Both the position numbers and the translations under genes were made by a program. From Phascolomyces articulosus (Eukaryota; Mucoromycota; Mucoromycetes; Mucorales; Lichtheimiaceae): 64,000 nt of DNA. Position 1 is the first letter of the stretch. Each line of letters opens with the position of its first letter. Location: NCBI GenBank assembly GCA_025677815.1, contig JAIXMP010000060.1:1-64000 (forward strand), read 5' to 3'. This document shows, piece after piece, positions 50,148-63,978 of this stretch. Under the pieces are notes generated by a model. It searched no databases. It saw nothing but the letters and a program-made list of their open reading frames with translations, and was not told where the DNA came from.

Positions 50148-51334
50148 CCATTATAGATTTATTTTAATATTGTTCGATTGTAGTATCTCTACATTAGTCT
50201 AACAACAACCCAACTGATGTTAATAAGTGATAAAAGTTTCAGTAAAAAAACTCCAGTGGCACACAGATTTCTCAGCTGAACTTTGCTCCATAACGGTATT
50301 GTATGCAAAAGTTGGTAGGGTTTCAAACCCCCTTCAGATAGAAAGTAGGTAACCTACGAACCCACTTTGAATTTTGATCACCGCACCCCTTATGTTAAAT
50401 TTTATTATCCTATGGGCATTTGGTCACCTTTTTTTTGGGTTCGATGCTTAAGATAATAATACAATACATTATTATATATGGGGAAACTCTCTTATAGAGG
50501 AAAAAGCAATACATGATTATAGTTTAACCAGGTGTTGATATAAATATCCAAAGGAGAAAAGTGTAGAATAATAGGTGAAAAAGAGATTATTATGAAGGAG
50601 AATGAGAGTATTAACACACGTAAGTGAGTTCCTCGTTTTACACTATTATTTATTTCTCTAAAGCTTTTGAGGGTGTTGGTTCATTGTCATCGAAAATATC
50701 ATTTGGATGGCTGAGACAACTACTAATTTCACGTAGTACTATCAATATATTGAATATATAACATTTCCTTTTTTTAATCCTTTTTAACTTTGTATTATTT
50801 TATGGACACACATATAGCACTGTTATAAATTCTGAATTCTGATGAGCATGCTCAAGGAGTACAAACATTGTATAGCCATCATGGCTAGTTTTTTTTATTC
50901 AAAGAAATTAAGTTTTCCTGTAACAGAACGGAAACAAAAATTATTATAATACACCTTCAAAACATTTGTAACTGATTCTATTTTTTTTCTGGATATAGTT
51001 AGTTGGGTTAAATAGACTCTTTTTTTCAATGTTTATGTTTATATAGTGATTTCTGGATGGATATAGAAAAGCGATATCTTTTTTTGTGATTATATGTAAA
51101 GGTTATAACAAGTGTGGTAATAATAAAGTAACAGCATGGTTTTGCTGGATTTCCTTTTTTGTAAAGTAAAAGCTGTGATTTATAGAGACAGTCATATTAG
51201 TGATTATGTACGAGATATGCAATAAAATAGAGTGCTCCAAAATTTCACTGTGTCAGGTGAAGTGAATATAAGTCTCGAAAGTTGACATTTCATGCTTTAT
51301 TATAATGCATGAATTATTTATTATTCAAGTAATT
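49559..51334. other. intergenic region between convergent genes
   Basis: No gene supported. Holds a (GA)n run at about 50108-50143 and a GC-richer patch at 50255-50395 with two adjacent palindromes (GGGTTTCAAACCC and GTAGGTAACCTAC), which may be the end of a mobile element. Confidence 0.5.
50108..50143. repeat. (GA)n microsatellite
   Basis: About 18 uninterrupted GA dinucleotides, the longest pure dinucleotide run of this type in the window. Confidence 0.95.
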
Positions 51335-54300
51335 TCAATATTTTAAACATTCCCAATACTTGGCTTGTGTTTTCTTGACTTGTTGTATGGTTTCAACACA
51401 TTCAGGACTTGGAGTAAGAATGCTGGGTATCTCGGGTGCTTCGCCTAATAAAACAGACATACAGGCATGTGCCGACTTGGCAATAGAATCTAGGTTATAT
51501 CCACCTTCTAATGCAAGCACAATACGACCATTCGCTAAACTTTTGAGCATATGCGTCATTTGTCCATATCCAGCTGGAGTAACATGACATTCACCAATAT
51601 GATCTCCTTCTGCAGCATCGAATCCTGCGGACACTATATTTGAATAATAATAATAATAAAAAAGAGGCGGAAAAGATACAAAAATAGAAAAATCTCAATA
51701 TGAAACCATCAGTAGCATTTTTATATTCTACACCCTCCCCTCTAAATTATTAGTTCGCCTGTTTTCATTCTGTACCTATCACAAGAGAAGGTGCAAATTC
51801 CATGGCAATAGGCATTACTACTTGCCGAAATGCATATAAGTAATCACCGTCAGTCATATCAGCACTTGGCCACGGAATATTTACAGTTCTATATTAAGGT
51901 TTTTTTTTGTTAATATTGAACAAAATGACCCAGCTTATTATTTTTTTAAAAAAAAACAAAAGAATAAAACAATAACTCACCTTCCTTTACCTTTCCCTCG
52001 ACCGGTATAGGCAGAACCACCGTGTTTGTCTTGTGGATAAAATAAACCTTCTTCATATCGATGCAATGACATATATAAGGTGTCTGAATCGCGACTTGTT
52101 AATTGTTGCGTACCGTTCCCTGATATTTCGCCCAAGTGAACATGGTCAGTTTTCTCGTATGCAAAATTTGTATTCGAATTGTAATTACCAAAGTGTATAT
52201 CCCTAAATAAATAAAATTCATGAATAAATGGCAAATTTTAGTATATGTATATATAATCCAACCCCCAATCCTTTCTGATAAAATCATTCTATTAATATTA
52301 TCGTTACCAATCAAGAATCATAATACGTTCAACGTATGGAAAATGAGTCTTGCAATATCGTGCTGCAATAGCAACATTATTCATTAAACAAAATCCCATG
52401 GCTTTATCAAATTCTGCATGATGTCCTGGGGGTCGTACAATAGCAAAAGCATTTTGAACTTTATCTGTAACAACAGCAGAACATGCTTCAATGACACCTC
52501 CAGCAGAATATAAAGCTGCTTCATGTGAGTGCGCATTCATGTAGATAGAATTATACTTTCTTTCTTCTTTTTCCAATTCTTTACGCGACATTTCTAAATA
52601 GATATATATATATATATATGTTTAAATAGTCAACAACTTCAAATGGAGTTCCCTTATTACGCACTCTTCTTTCTGTACCTTCTGTTTGTCTTAAACTTTT
52701 AATATACCATGGGTCATGGATGCTAAGAATCTCTTTTTCTGTTGCTTTTCGGATCGGCAGTTTGGTACAATTTTTCAACAGTCCATTTTCTTCCATACAT
52801 TTATATATACTATAGATGCGTCGAGGATCTTCCGGGTGAGGTTCTTCATCAGGTGCACCCAACTGTGCATGAAGCGACATAATAACATCATATACATATC
52901 CAGTTTTCAATCCATATCGAGGTAATCGTTTATAATCCGTATCGTTCTCAAACATATCTGCAGTACTAGATCGGTCCAGTTCAGCTGTAACAAATTCTTC
53001 ATCATCTTCACTCATGGGTGTACCCGATTGCTCTTGTCGCTGTTCATGTTGTGAAGCAGAATAAAAATCATCATCAGCATCGTCATCATTATTTGGATGA
53101 TTAGTATCTGTATCTCCCTCATTCACCACAGTTGATGGTAGTGGAGCTGCTGCTCTAGCAGGATCCAATATTTTGGTTTTTGCTCTTGGTTGTTCTGTTC
53201 TTGAGGTATGAGATGAAGACGATATAGAAGAGCAAGTGGAGGATGGCTGTGATGAAGATGTTAATAATCCATTTTCTAAACTGATACTGACAGGAGATTG
53301 ATCACCAGAAGAAAGTGCTGGAGATGTACATGGTGTCAATGTGGAGGTTGAAGTAATCGTACTAATGGTATTAATGCTTATATTTGGGTCCGTTTCTTTA
53401 CTAACAATTTCAGCCAGACGTCGGTTTTGAGGAGAAGATAAGGGTGGTGGGGAAGGAGAGCCACCAATATCAATAAATTGATCCTCTTTATATTGTAAAT
53501 CATCATGCTCACTTTCTTCATCCAAGAATTCTGGTATATCATCTGTTGCTCCTGATGTTTTTGTAATAGTTTTGCTGCTGTTTTCTTGGGGTTGAAAGTT
53601 GTTATTTTCTGTTTGTGATTTAATCGAAGATTGTCTTTCTTTTCCATTATAATCGTTTGTTTTGTTGCTTTCTCTGGATTGTTGTTGCTGTCGTTGTAGT
53701 TCAGACCTGAATGATTCTGGTTGCTGCTGTTCATTATCTTCTTCCCCATCAAATAAGCTGTTGAGTTCATCAATGTCAGATGTTCCAGCAATACCATAAC
53801 TATGTTTATGTTCAGTAAATTTCATACGAATGCTTTCTAATTCTTCATTTTCTTCATATTCTGCATGTTCTTCTTCTGAATCATCATTACTCGGTGCGGA
53901 AATTCCTCGACGATAGATATTTCTGAGTGCTGCTACTGTTGTAGTTATCCCTTCTGGTTGATAGTCCGCATCATCATCTTCATCTAATTCATCTTCTTCA
54001 ATTAATGTATCATCATCATGTTGTTGTTGTTTATTGCAACTGATAATAGTACTTGACACAGTAGAATGACGTAAACTATGTTTCGATGTATCATCGTCAT
54101 TACTGTCAGAAGCATTATCATCGCTACCACTATCTGAACCCAGAAATTTGGACGTGCTAACATGTTGTAGCTTGCTTGATCTCGACTTCTTCCCTTCCAT
54201 GGCCTGTTTATTTTTTGTCGATCTGTCATTATTACCAAAAGATGAAGAGCCATCACTATCAGTATCACTGCTTTCTAGGCCCAAGAAATTGAATTTTTCT

Positions 54301-55001
54301 TTTTTGACTGTCGTCGTTGATTTTCTAGTAGTAGTTCGTTCCTTTTTTACTTGTTTTGCTGAATGCTGTGAAGTAGGTGCCGATGAAGTACGTAATCTTC
54401 GTACTCCTGTTGAAGAGGATGGTACAGAAATGGTAGGCTTAGCAGAAGGTTTTGGTGGTGAATAATCATCATCGTCTGACTCATCCAATGTTAGATCGAT
54501 GAATGCAGGTACTTGACGAAGAGGGGTTGGGGAAGGGGGTGACGTTGATTGAGAAGAATTTGCGGTCGCCGTTGTTGCTGCTGATGTAAAAGATAACGTC
54601 TTTTGTTGTTGGGAGGATTGATTTGATAATGTTTTTCGTATTTTATGTGGTGGTATAATCAAAGTTTCAATATGACTTGATGGATCCTCTTCTTCATTAT
54701 CTTCAGCGTCAATAGAAGCACGTGTCGTTGTTGTAGGTGGTCGCGTCAAATAACTTGGATGCGTATTAGTGACACCTACTTGACCTGTCATAACGCTAGC
54801 ATTGTTATTGTTACTGTTATCTTTGTTTATAATAGGTGTGTTACCACTTCGAACTATTATGCCACCCATCCTTTTCGCTGGAATGACGGGTTCCACATAA
54901 TCTTGATTTTGGCGTGATCGTTTTGATGATTGTTTTGCAATTATACCGCTACTACCACTACTCTTTGATGCCATGTGTGATGAAGAGGCTTCATTTTCCA
55001 T
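51335..55001 (-). CDS. HDA1: class II histone deacetylase (Hda1/Clr3-like) with long disordered N-terminus
   Basis: Minus-strand exons 55001-52679, 52593-52308, 52202-52189, 52119-51981, 51888-51776 and 51633-51335 give 1057 residues. Residues 1 to about 670 are low complexity, Ser/Asp/Glu/Gln-rich with basic clusters, probably disordered. The catalytic domain follows: LKTGYVYDVIMSLH, HPEDPRRIYSIY, the double histidine RPPGHHAE, zinc ligands in DWDIHFGNGT (Asp, His) and AGFDAAEGD (Asp), and the active-site tyrosine EGGYNL. It removes acetyl groups from histone lysines in the nucleus, typically for silencing. Oddities: a 14-nt exon (52202-52189) carries the DIH zinc ligands; the usual DxHHG is DIHFG; and the frame ends right after the catalytic domain with no room for the Arb2 domain found in yeast Hda1 and Clr3. 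Start at 55001 is the first ATG. Confidence 0.85.
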
Positions 55002-58000
55002 TGTCAATCAGAAATCAAATATAATTATAAATCGATTTAAAAAGGGGGGGGGACGGTGAGTGGGAATGAGAGAAAAAAAAATGGAAAAAATTTAGACCCT
55101 TTCTATACTTACTAGTGTAGACTCAGCTTTAACTGGTTGTAGTATGTGGGTTAACAAATACGATTATAACAAGTGGCTTACGATTCCGCTTTACACCTTT
55201 TTTTTGAATGGATATATAATATATCTATGTGCTGCTCATAATAGACTAAAGTAATTTTATATTATAGTTTATTTTTCAATAAAAAGGTTTTGTAATTTTA
55301 TTAAAGTACCTTTTTCAACCAACTATATAGATCAAAAGACCGCCTAGTAGATGTATGACTATTTAAAGGATAGCTGATGCTAATGCAATAATATAGTCGA
55401 ATTTCCAATGAATATTTATTAGTACTTCTACAGTTGATTGATTTTGAACAAGGAGGTAAAATCGATCATATTATGCTAAGCATTGTGCATTTTTATGACA
55501 TAGTTATATTGATAATAATATAGGATGAAAAAAAAAGAGTTGGAGAAAGAAATTGTTTCATTTCTTTTTTACTATCAGCAATTATGTTTTTTATAAGACA
55601 AAACTTGTAACCTTCGCTAGGAACTTTTAACTTGCATCATTAAATGTCACATCATATAATATAGTAAGTCATCATATATTTTGTGTAAAGAGAGATCAAA
55701 GAAAATTATCCATTCCACCAAAAAAAAAAAAAAGTACATTATGCAAATACACGAATGAAACGCGTTTTGTGTCACTTGCTCTTTTACATAATAGCATTGA
55801 TTAAAGGAAAAAATATATAACTGCTAAAACTGATATCCAATCGTGATATATAGCGATAAAAATACAGACGTTTATAAAAAAGATCATATGTACTTTGAAT
55901 CCAGCATCCGCTGGCTGACAACATGAACTAGAACTAGTTACGTGTCAAAAAGTACTCCTTTTAGGAGGGAGAGAGAAAGAGGGTAAACTATATAAGCTGA
56001 TAAATGGAGCAATGAGTTTATATTAGTTGAGTGATCTTCAAATACTACATCTTCATCTTAAACGGTTTACAAAACTATAAAGTTACCAAAGCAAATTAAA
56101 AAAAACATAAAAGAAATGTGCAAAAAGAAAAAGATCTAATAGAAGAGAATTAATCATTAAAATACATAGATAAATATCAATATTTACACATTAACTTGAT
56201 GATTCACCTCTCCAATACCCAACTAAGCATCATGATAATGAAAGTCATACATATCTTGAAATAAGCAAAAAAAAGGGCGAGTTTAAAGACATCCCGGGTC
56301 AAAGCATGACCAAAAATAGACAACAGGGTAGATATTTCAGTAGGAATGACGTGATACGGCAAAGGATTAAACCAACATATATGATGAAAGATGGACGATA
56401 TAGCATGACGATGAATCGGTACAGCATACATGATAAAAGTTTGTTCAGGGTGGCTTGATCAACGGGTGTTCATGATGCAACATAAAGTAGAACCAAAGAC
56501 CAAAGATCATGTGACACAACAAAGAATTACCAAAGAAGGATGGCTTGACACATGGTAGTAATAAAATAATCCCATAGTATATACAATCAATGGAAACATA
56601 CAACATAGTGCATAGTATGGATGACCGAAGGAGATTAATACAAGAGAGCAACAACTTGGATGACTAATAAAGAAGATGGATAACACAAAAAAAAAGATTT
56701 GTAAGTATTATCAACAGGTAGAAGACACATTATAAATATAATACGATCACGAAAAAAAAAAGGTGTCAAAAGAAATTCAATAACATACCATAATATATCG
56801 CACCATGTTTGGGAGGAAAACAACAGGAAACAATGTTATATGACCAAAAAGATGAGTGTGACGACAGTCGCAGCAAGGATGGATGGATGAAACGATAAAC
56901 AAAATGGTGAATCAGAGCAGAAACATCTAGACAAGGATGATCATAAAAAGTTTACCAAGAGAATGAAGGGACAGATGGACCATGGGAGTTTGACCGGATG
57001 GATTGGAGCCAGAGAACCATGGATGGATTGAGCAAGACCTTGCTGCATGATGGATTGTGATGAAAAGAAATAATGATGGATGATAAATGATTGGATGATT
57101 AAGAAAAAAGAAGAAGAAAAGGTACGGTGATAATTTTTACAATTTTGGGGCGCTATTTTGAACCCTTTTTATACTTTTTCAACATTGAAACAATGAACCA
57201 TTTTTTAATCCTTTATAACTTTATCAATTTTGATCGATATAAGACGAGATGATCTTGTTTTGAAGCTAAGAACCTAGACTTTTTTGATATATGTTTTTCA
57301 CTATAATGATGTTTGATGATGTAGTTATATATTTATTTAAAAATAATAAAGTAATATTTTGACAAGATGATCGTATGACAACTTCTAAAAACGGAAATTT
57401 CAAAATAGTTGTGACATGTAAACGGAAGATTTTTTTTTATTGGATGGGTGATAAAGTTGATAAGAGAGGCTTTAAAAGAGTATACTGGATGATTGATGTA
57501 TTGATTAATAAGAGGATGATATCATTTCTATATACGTAATTAAAGAACAATGAGCATGTTCTTTATGTATGTCGGGCAAAGACGGAGAGGACTCTTTTTT
57601 AAAAGAAAGAAGCCATTGAACTCAATTGAATTTATTGATATGACTTTACTAGACATTCAATAATAAAACTGACGTTATTAGAAAGAGAAAAAGATGGGCT
57701 TTCTGCCAATATATCATTACAGATCTTAAGTGAATGTTTTTGTTGAGTTAAAAAGTATTTGAAATGTCATGATTATGGATTACTCATTAACAAAAGTAGA
57801 AAATTATTATTATGAAAACAATGACGAAAATGATTAATGATATCGGATTCAATTTAATAAAGAGATAATATGATGATATCATCTTGTCAAATGTAATTGT
57901 TTTCAAAGAAAAATCATGCATAATAGTGAATCTTATCTTCCAGCCAAAATAGGATGTTTTTTTTAAAAAAAAACATGCCATCGAACAAGATCTCGTTAAT

Positions 58001-59886
58001 CGACGTGATGTTACAGAGTACCCATTAATAAAATTAGGATGATTATAATGAGAAAAAGATGGATCCTTTGATGATATATATATATCATTATTGTTATATA
58101 TAATACATAAATGTAGATAATGATTTAAAAGTAAAGACTTTTTTATGATAGCAGATCATTAATTAACAAAAATAGAAATAGAAGAATATATTATCTAATC
58201 ATGAAAACAATGTCAAAAATGGCCATTAAAAACGAAAAGGATTGTGTGCTTTATTATTTTTTTAATTGGATAACAAATGATAGTAGCAAAGAGATAGAAG
58301 ACACGTAATAAGGAACAAAACGGAATATAATGGAAATATAATTAATATCTCAGAATAAGGATCTTTCTCATGCTATTAAAAGGAAAATACATTGGGTTTG
58401 GTGTTCAGTGTATTATATAATGAGTCTATTATAATAAAAAAAAATCATAGGGTGAGGTGACCCACACTAATATATGATAGATTCACTCATTCATAAATAA
58501 TCGGTTAAACATGATACAGCTAATGATACACTATATTACTCTTGATTTGTTGTTCATTATTAATAATCTAGAATACAAAAGAAAGATTGTGAAGAATAGA
58601 AAAGAAGTAAATTGATTACTAAACAGGACAATAAAAAGATATACCTATCAGTACCATTTTTTATTACATTCCATTTCATCTCATATAGAAATAATAATTT
58701 TTTTGATAAGATTCTTTATCGTGACTCTACTATAAAAGAGGACATGATGCTCTTTCTAAATGCTCACTCTTCCACATGTGCTTAATCATTGCATTCAGAG
58801 AATTTAGAAACTGTAATATCCTAAAAATAAAAATATAGAGTATTTGAAAAATAGGATTCGTATTCTTGATAATATTGTAAAATACCTGTACATAAAACAA
58901 TAGAAATTATCTTTATCTTGATTTATCTTTATTCACAATAAATCGTATTTCAAAAGACCTCTCTTTTTTTTGAACTATTTATTCTACGTACAATACAGAA
59001 ACTTATAAAAACAAACATTGAGTAGATCAAACCTTACATTATTAATTATGTTATATTTCTTGCTTTCACCATTATGATAAGAATTAGAACAGACAGCAAA
59101 CACATATAGGGTGCACACCTTTTTAACTTGGTTTATTTCGAAGATCAAGTCTTTTATATGCAAAATGGTGATGGGGTTTTTTTTACTGCACTGCTTTTTA
59201 TTTCAAATATACACTGTTGGCTGCCAATAAATTTACATCACCATTTCCATAAATGGAAAGCGTTACGTTACAGACAGACAACCAAACCAAATCCTAAAGG
59301 CGCTTTACATACTCCATATAAAACGCCCAAAAAGGTAGAATGTCTGCTATTTAAAAAATTGACAATTTCTATAAAAGGTAGTAAAACTATGCCATGGATA
59401 TAAAACTCGAATCAATTCTTCTGATGCTTGCATCAAGGTAATCCACGTATGGTATAAACTAATCAAATAATAATAATAAAACAACTTTATCTCCACGCGC
59501 TATTATAGTACATGATGGTGGTGATGATGGGAAGAAATAGGTGGATCAATGTAAAACTACTACTACTCTTAGAAAAACAACAATAGTGAAATATATGGTA
59601 ATAAGGTAAATAGAATGTTAATAAACCTACTATTGTTCAATGGATATGAATAGTATTGATAATCATTATAGAATAGAATTAATTGTATATTATAGACTAA
59701 ACTATTGTATTATAAACAACGTGGCGGGAAACAGAATAAAAATTTAAGAGAGCAACCTTTTAAAAACGCTTTTTTTTTTCTTTATTCTTCTTTTAAGATC
59801 TCTTCCTTCATTTGATCAGATCTTTATATATATATATTTATATATATTCATTCCCTTTCTCTTATTTTTCAATCTATCAACAATAA
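55002..59886. other. long gene-free region between divergent genes
   Basis: About 4.9 kb without a supported gene. 56180-57120 differs from its surroundings: it is dense in ATGG and GGATGG words on the plus strand and contains three adjacent hydrophobic minus-strand frames (56431-56204, 56654-56445, 56823-56635). I could not join these by splice sites, so no gene is called. The rest is AT-rich. The last 130 bp before 59887 is pyrimidine-rich with a (TA)n run and forms the NMA111 promoter. Confidence 0.5.
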
Positions 59887-62800
59887 ATGATTCCGCAACA
59901 CGGCGATCAACCCGTATTACCAAAAGAACGAAACTTTGAAGGAGGTGATTCACCAGCACCTAATCAACATCCTGCCAAAAGACGTAAACGAGAAGATCAT
60001 AATGGTTCTCATGTTAACCCAGAAGAACAAGCAACAGAAAACGAACGTCGTGACAGTATCGTTTCCACTACAAAAGAAGATAATATGATTCTCGATGAAC
60101 CAAGTATTGTTGTAGATACAAGTGATATTGCTCCTTTGAAACCTTCAAAATGGCAATCCACTATTGAAAAAGTTGTCAAAGCGATCGTTTCGATCAGATT
60201 CAGTCAAGTTGCAGCTTTTGATACCGAAGGTATATATATCCTCTCTCTCTCTTTTTTTTTTTTCTTAAACACAAAAAGAGAAACATTGTACCTTTTTTTT
60301 TTTTTGTTACTCCCAGAAATATATATATAAAAGGTTCTATCTTTTTCTATATATTACTAATGACATTATATAATAGGACCGGAAACTTCGGAAGCATCGG
60401 GATTCATTGTGGATGCAAAGAATGGTATTATTCTCACAAACCGTCACGTTGCTTGTGCTGGTCCTTTTGTGGGTGAAGCTGTTTGTCATGATCATGAAGA
60501 AGTTGATGTATTTCCGATCTATCGCGATCCTGTTCATGACTTTGGTTTCTTAAAGTATGTGTTCTTTTTTTTTAAAAAAAAAAATACTGCGCAGTGGCAC
60601 ATATTTTCAATGTTTCAATATGTTTATAGAAGAGAGAGAGAGATGATGTTTTGGTGGCGCTGATACTATTAAAAAAAAGCCGATATTAAAAGAAATAAAT
60701 ATTTCAATCACGTTTATACACTATTTTATAGATTTGATCCAAGTAAAATCAAGTATATGCCTGTAACTCAAGTAGAACTGCGCCCTGAACTTGCAAAGGT
60801 GGGCTTAGATATTCGTGTTGTAGGGTAATGTATATTTATTTACAATGATAAAGTGGGGGATAATGATTGAGAAGCGCGTGATGGAATTGAGCATGTTTTT
60901 TTTTTTTTTTGGTTACCTAGATTCGAAAAAATACTGACGTGTTTTTTTTTGTTTTGTTTTGAATTGTGTGGCTATATAGTAACGATGCTGGTGAAAAATT
61001 AAGTATTTTAGCTGGTTCGATTTCACGTTTGGATCGTAATACACCTGATTATGGTGATTTGACATATAATGATTTTAATACATTTTATCTGTAAGGGGGA
61101 TATATATTCTTATAACAATGGGATTTTGCAGTATTAATTATAAAAAAAAAGGAAAAACGGGTTATTGATGAATAAAGGAAAAATATTTTTTTAAAATAAT
61201 ATAGGCAAGCCGCATCCAGTACAAGTGGTGGAAGTTCTGGATCTCCTGTTATTGATATTGATGGCAACGCCGTTGCATTACAAGCAGGTGGACATACCAA
61301 AGCAGCAACCGATTTTTTCTTACCTTTGGATAGAATCAAACGAGCTCTTCAATATGTTCAACGTGGAGAACCTGTTCCTCGAGGTGATATTCAAACTCAA
61401 TTTGTGTAAGTTTTTTATTTCTTGTTGAGGATTTAAAGTAGAATACACTAGGATCATGGGGGATGTTTGTACTATTGAGGAAGTAAAAAAAAATTGTAGA
61501 TGGAAAATGTAATTCACACACTTATATATATAATTTTAGATATCGACCTTTTGATGAGGTACGACGTTTAGGTTTAAAAGCAGAAACAGAAGAAAAGTTA
61601 CGAAAAGAATTTAAGGATGAAATTGGTATGCTTGTGGTGGAAACAGTATTACCAGAAGGACCTGCTCATGGTAAAATGGAAGAAGGTGATATTCTTTTGA
61701 CCATGAATGGTCAATATATTACTCGATTTGTACCTTTGGAAGCTATGTTGGATGCCAACGTTGGAAAGAATCTTGATATTGTTATTGAACGAGGTGGTAA
61801 AACATTGGAATTGACAGTTCAAGTAGGAGATCTTCATGCCATGTGAGTTGTGCAATTTGTGATGTTAAAATAAAATTAAAGTACGATTATATAATATATA
61901 CTAACCCATATTCAGTACACCAGATCGATATGTCGAAGTGGGTGGTTCAAAATTGAATGAAGTATCCTATCAATTAGCACGTGCTTATTGTGTCCCTTGT
62001 CGTGGTGTCTATGTTTCAGAACCTTCTGGCAGTAAGTTTTTGTAATAATGATTTTTCTTTTTTTATATTACAGGAAAAAACTAAAAAAAAAATTGTGGGA
62101 AATGTTTATAGTGTTTAGATTGGATGGACCTGATAATGGTTGGATTATTAAATCAGTGGATGATAAGGATACACCCAACTTGGATGCATTTATCGAAGTA
62201 ATGAAAGGAATTCCTGATCGTGCACGCGTCCCTATTGTCTATTATTCCATTGCAGACACACATACAATTCTGGTATCTGTTGTTCAAGTGGATCGTCATT
62301 GGTCTGGTTTCCGTTTAGCACAACGTAATGACAAGACAGGTCTTTGGGACTTTACAGATTATGGAGACCCTATCCCACCTCGCCCTATTGAACCTTCGAC
62401 GAAACGGTTTATCGAATTGGATGAAAGCGTGGGTGCATGTAAAGAGTTAATTCGTTGCTTAGTCAAAGTTAGTTACTATATGCCTTGTCGATTGGATGGT
62501 TTTCCACGTAATCGTAAATTGGGTGCAGGTGTTGTGATTGATAAGGAGCGGGGATTTGTGGTGGTAGCGCGTAGTATTGTTCCTACAGCAATGGGTGATT
62601 TGACAATCACTGTGGCTGATTCATTGGTTATTCCTGGCAAAGTGATTGTAAGTGATAAATATGCTCTATTTTTTTTTTTTTTGATTTATGTATATAGTGA
62701 CATGATATTTTTGTTCTAATATTCATAAATACATTGGTATACATTATAGTATCTTCATCCAACTCATAATTTTGCCATTGTCAAATATGATCCTAAACTT

Positions 62801-63978
62801 ATTGGTGATACCAATGTTTTGAGTGCACCATTGAGTGACAAGACATTGGAACAAGGTCATAAAGTCACATTGGTAGCTCATAACCATAATCAGCGACCTG
62901 TTTGTCTCAGTACAGTTGTCACTGATATTACATGTGTGACCATTCCACATAACGGCGTAAGTTGTGTAACAAATGCATGCATTATGTTTTATTTATGAAA
63001 CCTAAACTTTTTTAAAAATTCTAGACACCCCGATTCCGAGGTATCAACCAAGATGGTATTACTTTGGATACACCTTTAGCACTTCAATGTTCTTCTGGTT
63101 TACTTGCATCCGAAGATGGCAAAGTTCAAGGATTATGGTTAAGTTATTTAGGAGAAAGGAACATGAATGGTCATGATAATGAATATCATTTAGGTCTTCA
63201 TATCTCCACTATTCTCCCTGTATTGGAACGCTTACAACAAAACAAACCTGTGGAACTTCGCAGTCTTGATATTGAATTAATGCCTGTACAAATGGCTCAA
63301 GCTTCTGCCATGGGTATGTCTGACGAATGGATTCGTAAAGTACAAGATGCCAATCATGCCAAACATCAAGTATTTATGATTCGACGCACCGAAGCCTGTA
63401 GTGAAAGTCGCAACGTATTAAAAGAATTGGATTTAATTTTGGCCATCAACAACAAAGTGATTACACGAATGTATGAATTGGATGTACAATATGAAGCTGA
63501 AGAATTGGAAATGACGATTTTGAGACAAAAGAAAGAAATGACAGTTCGTGTCAAAACCACACCTGTTTCGGGAGCTGGTACCAATCGTTTGGTATTTTGG
63601 GGAGGTGCTGTTTTACAAGAACCTCACAAGGCCGTATTGCAACAAAGTAAAACATTACCTTCCAAGATTTATATTTCGGCACGATCCAAAGGATCACCTG
63701 CTTTCATGTATGGTTTAGTACCTACCAATTGGGTCACACATATTAATGCAGTTCAAGTTGTAACACTGGATGATTTGATTCAAGCAGTCAAGGATATTCC
63801 GGATAATACTTATGTCCGTGTAAGATGCGTTAGTTTTGATAATGTTCCTATGATGCTTTCAGTCAAGATGGTCAATCATTATTTCCCATTGGTAGATATG
63901 GTCATGGATCCAAAGGAAGAATGTGGATGGAAAAAGCAAACGGTGAATATTACTACAAAGGCTAGTTCGTCAACATAA
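59887..63978 (+). CDS. NMA111: NMA111 HtrA-type nuclear serine protease with PDZ domains
   Basis: Ten exons: 59887-60229, 60377-60554, 60732-60824, 60980-61090, 61205-61405, 61540-61842, 61916-62031, 62112-62647, 62750-62956, 63025-63978, giving 1013 residues, the usual size for NMA111 (about 1000). A basic N-terminus (AKRRKRED) could be a nuclear signal. The first trypsin-like domain has an intact triad: His in TNRHVA, Asp in PVHDFGFLK, Ser in [11 protein letters not shown] domains follow ([20 protein letters not shown], about residues 320-400; a second near 430-490), then a second, protease-like domain without the triad and further PDZ-like repeats to the C-terminus ([11 protein letters not shown]). 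In yeast this protein acts in apoptosis-like death and stress. All junctions keep phase. Confidence 0.93.

Noticed and set aside
50318..50345. GGGTTTCAAACCCCC considered as a tRNA B box
   Set aside because: No A box at the required distance on either strand and no cloverleaf.
59128..59403. 91-codon plus-strand frame before NMA111
   Set aside because: It begins with TTG, lacks a supported start or splice partners, and has no recognisable motif; treated as chance or remnant.
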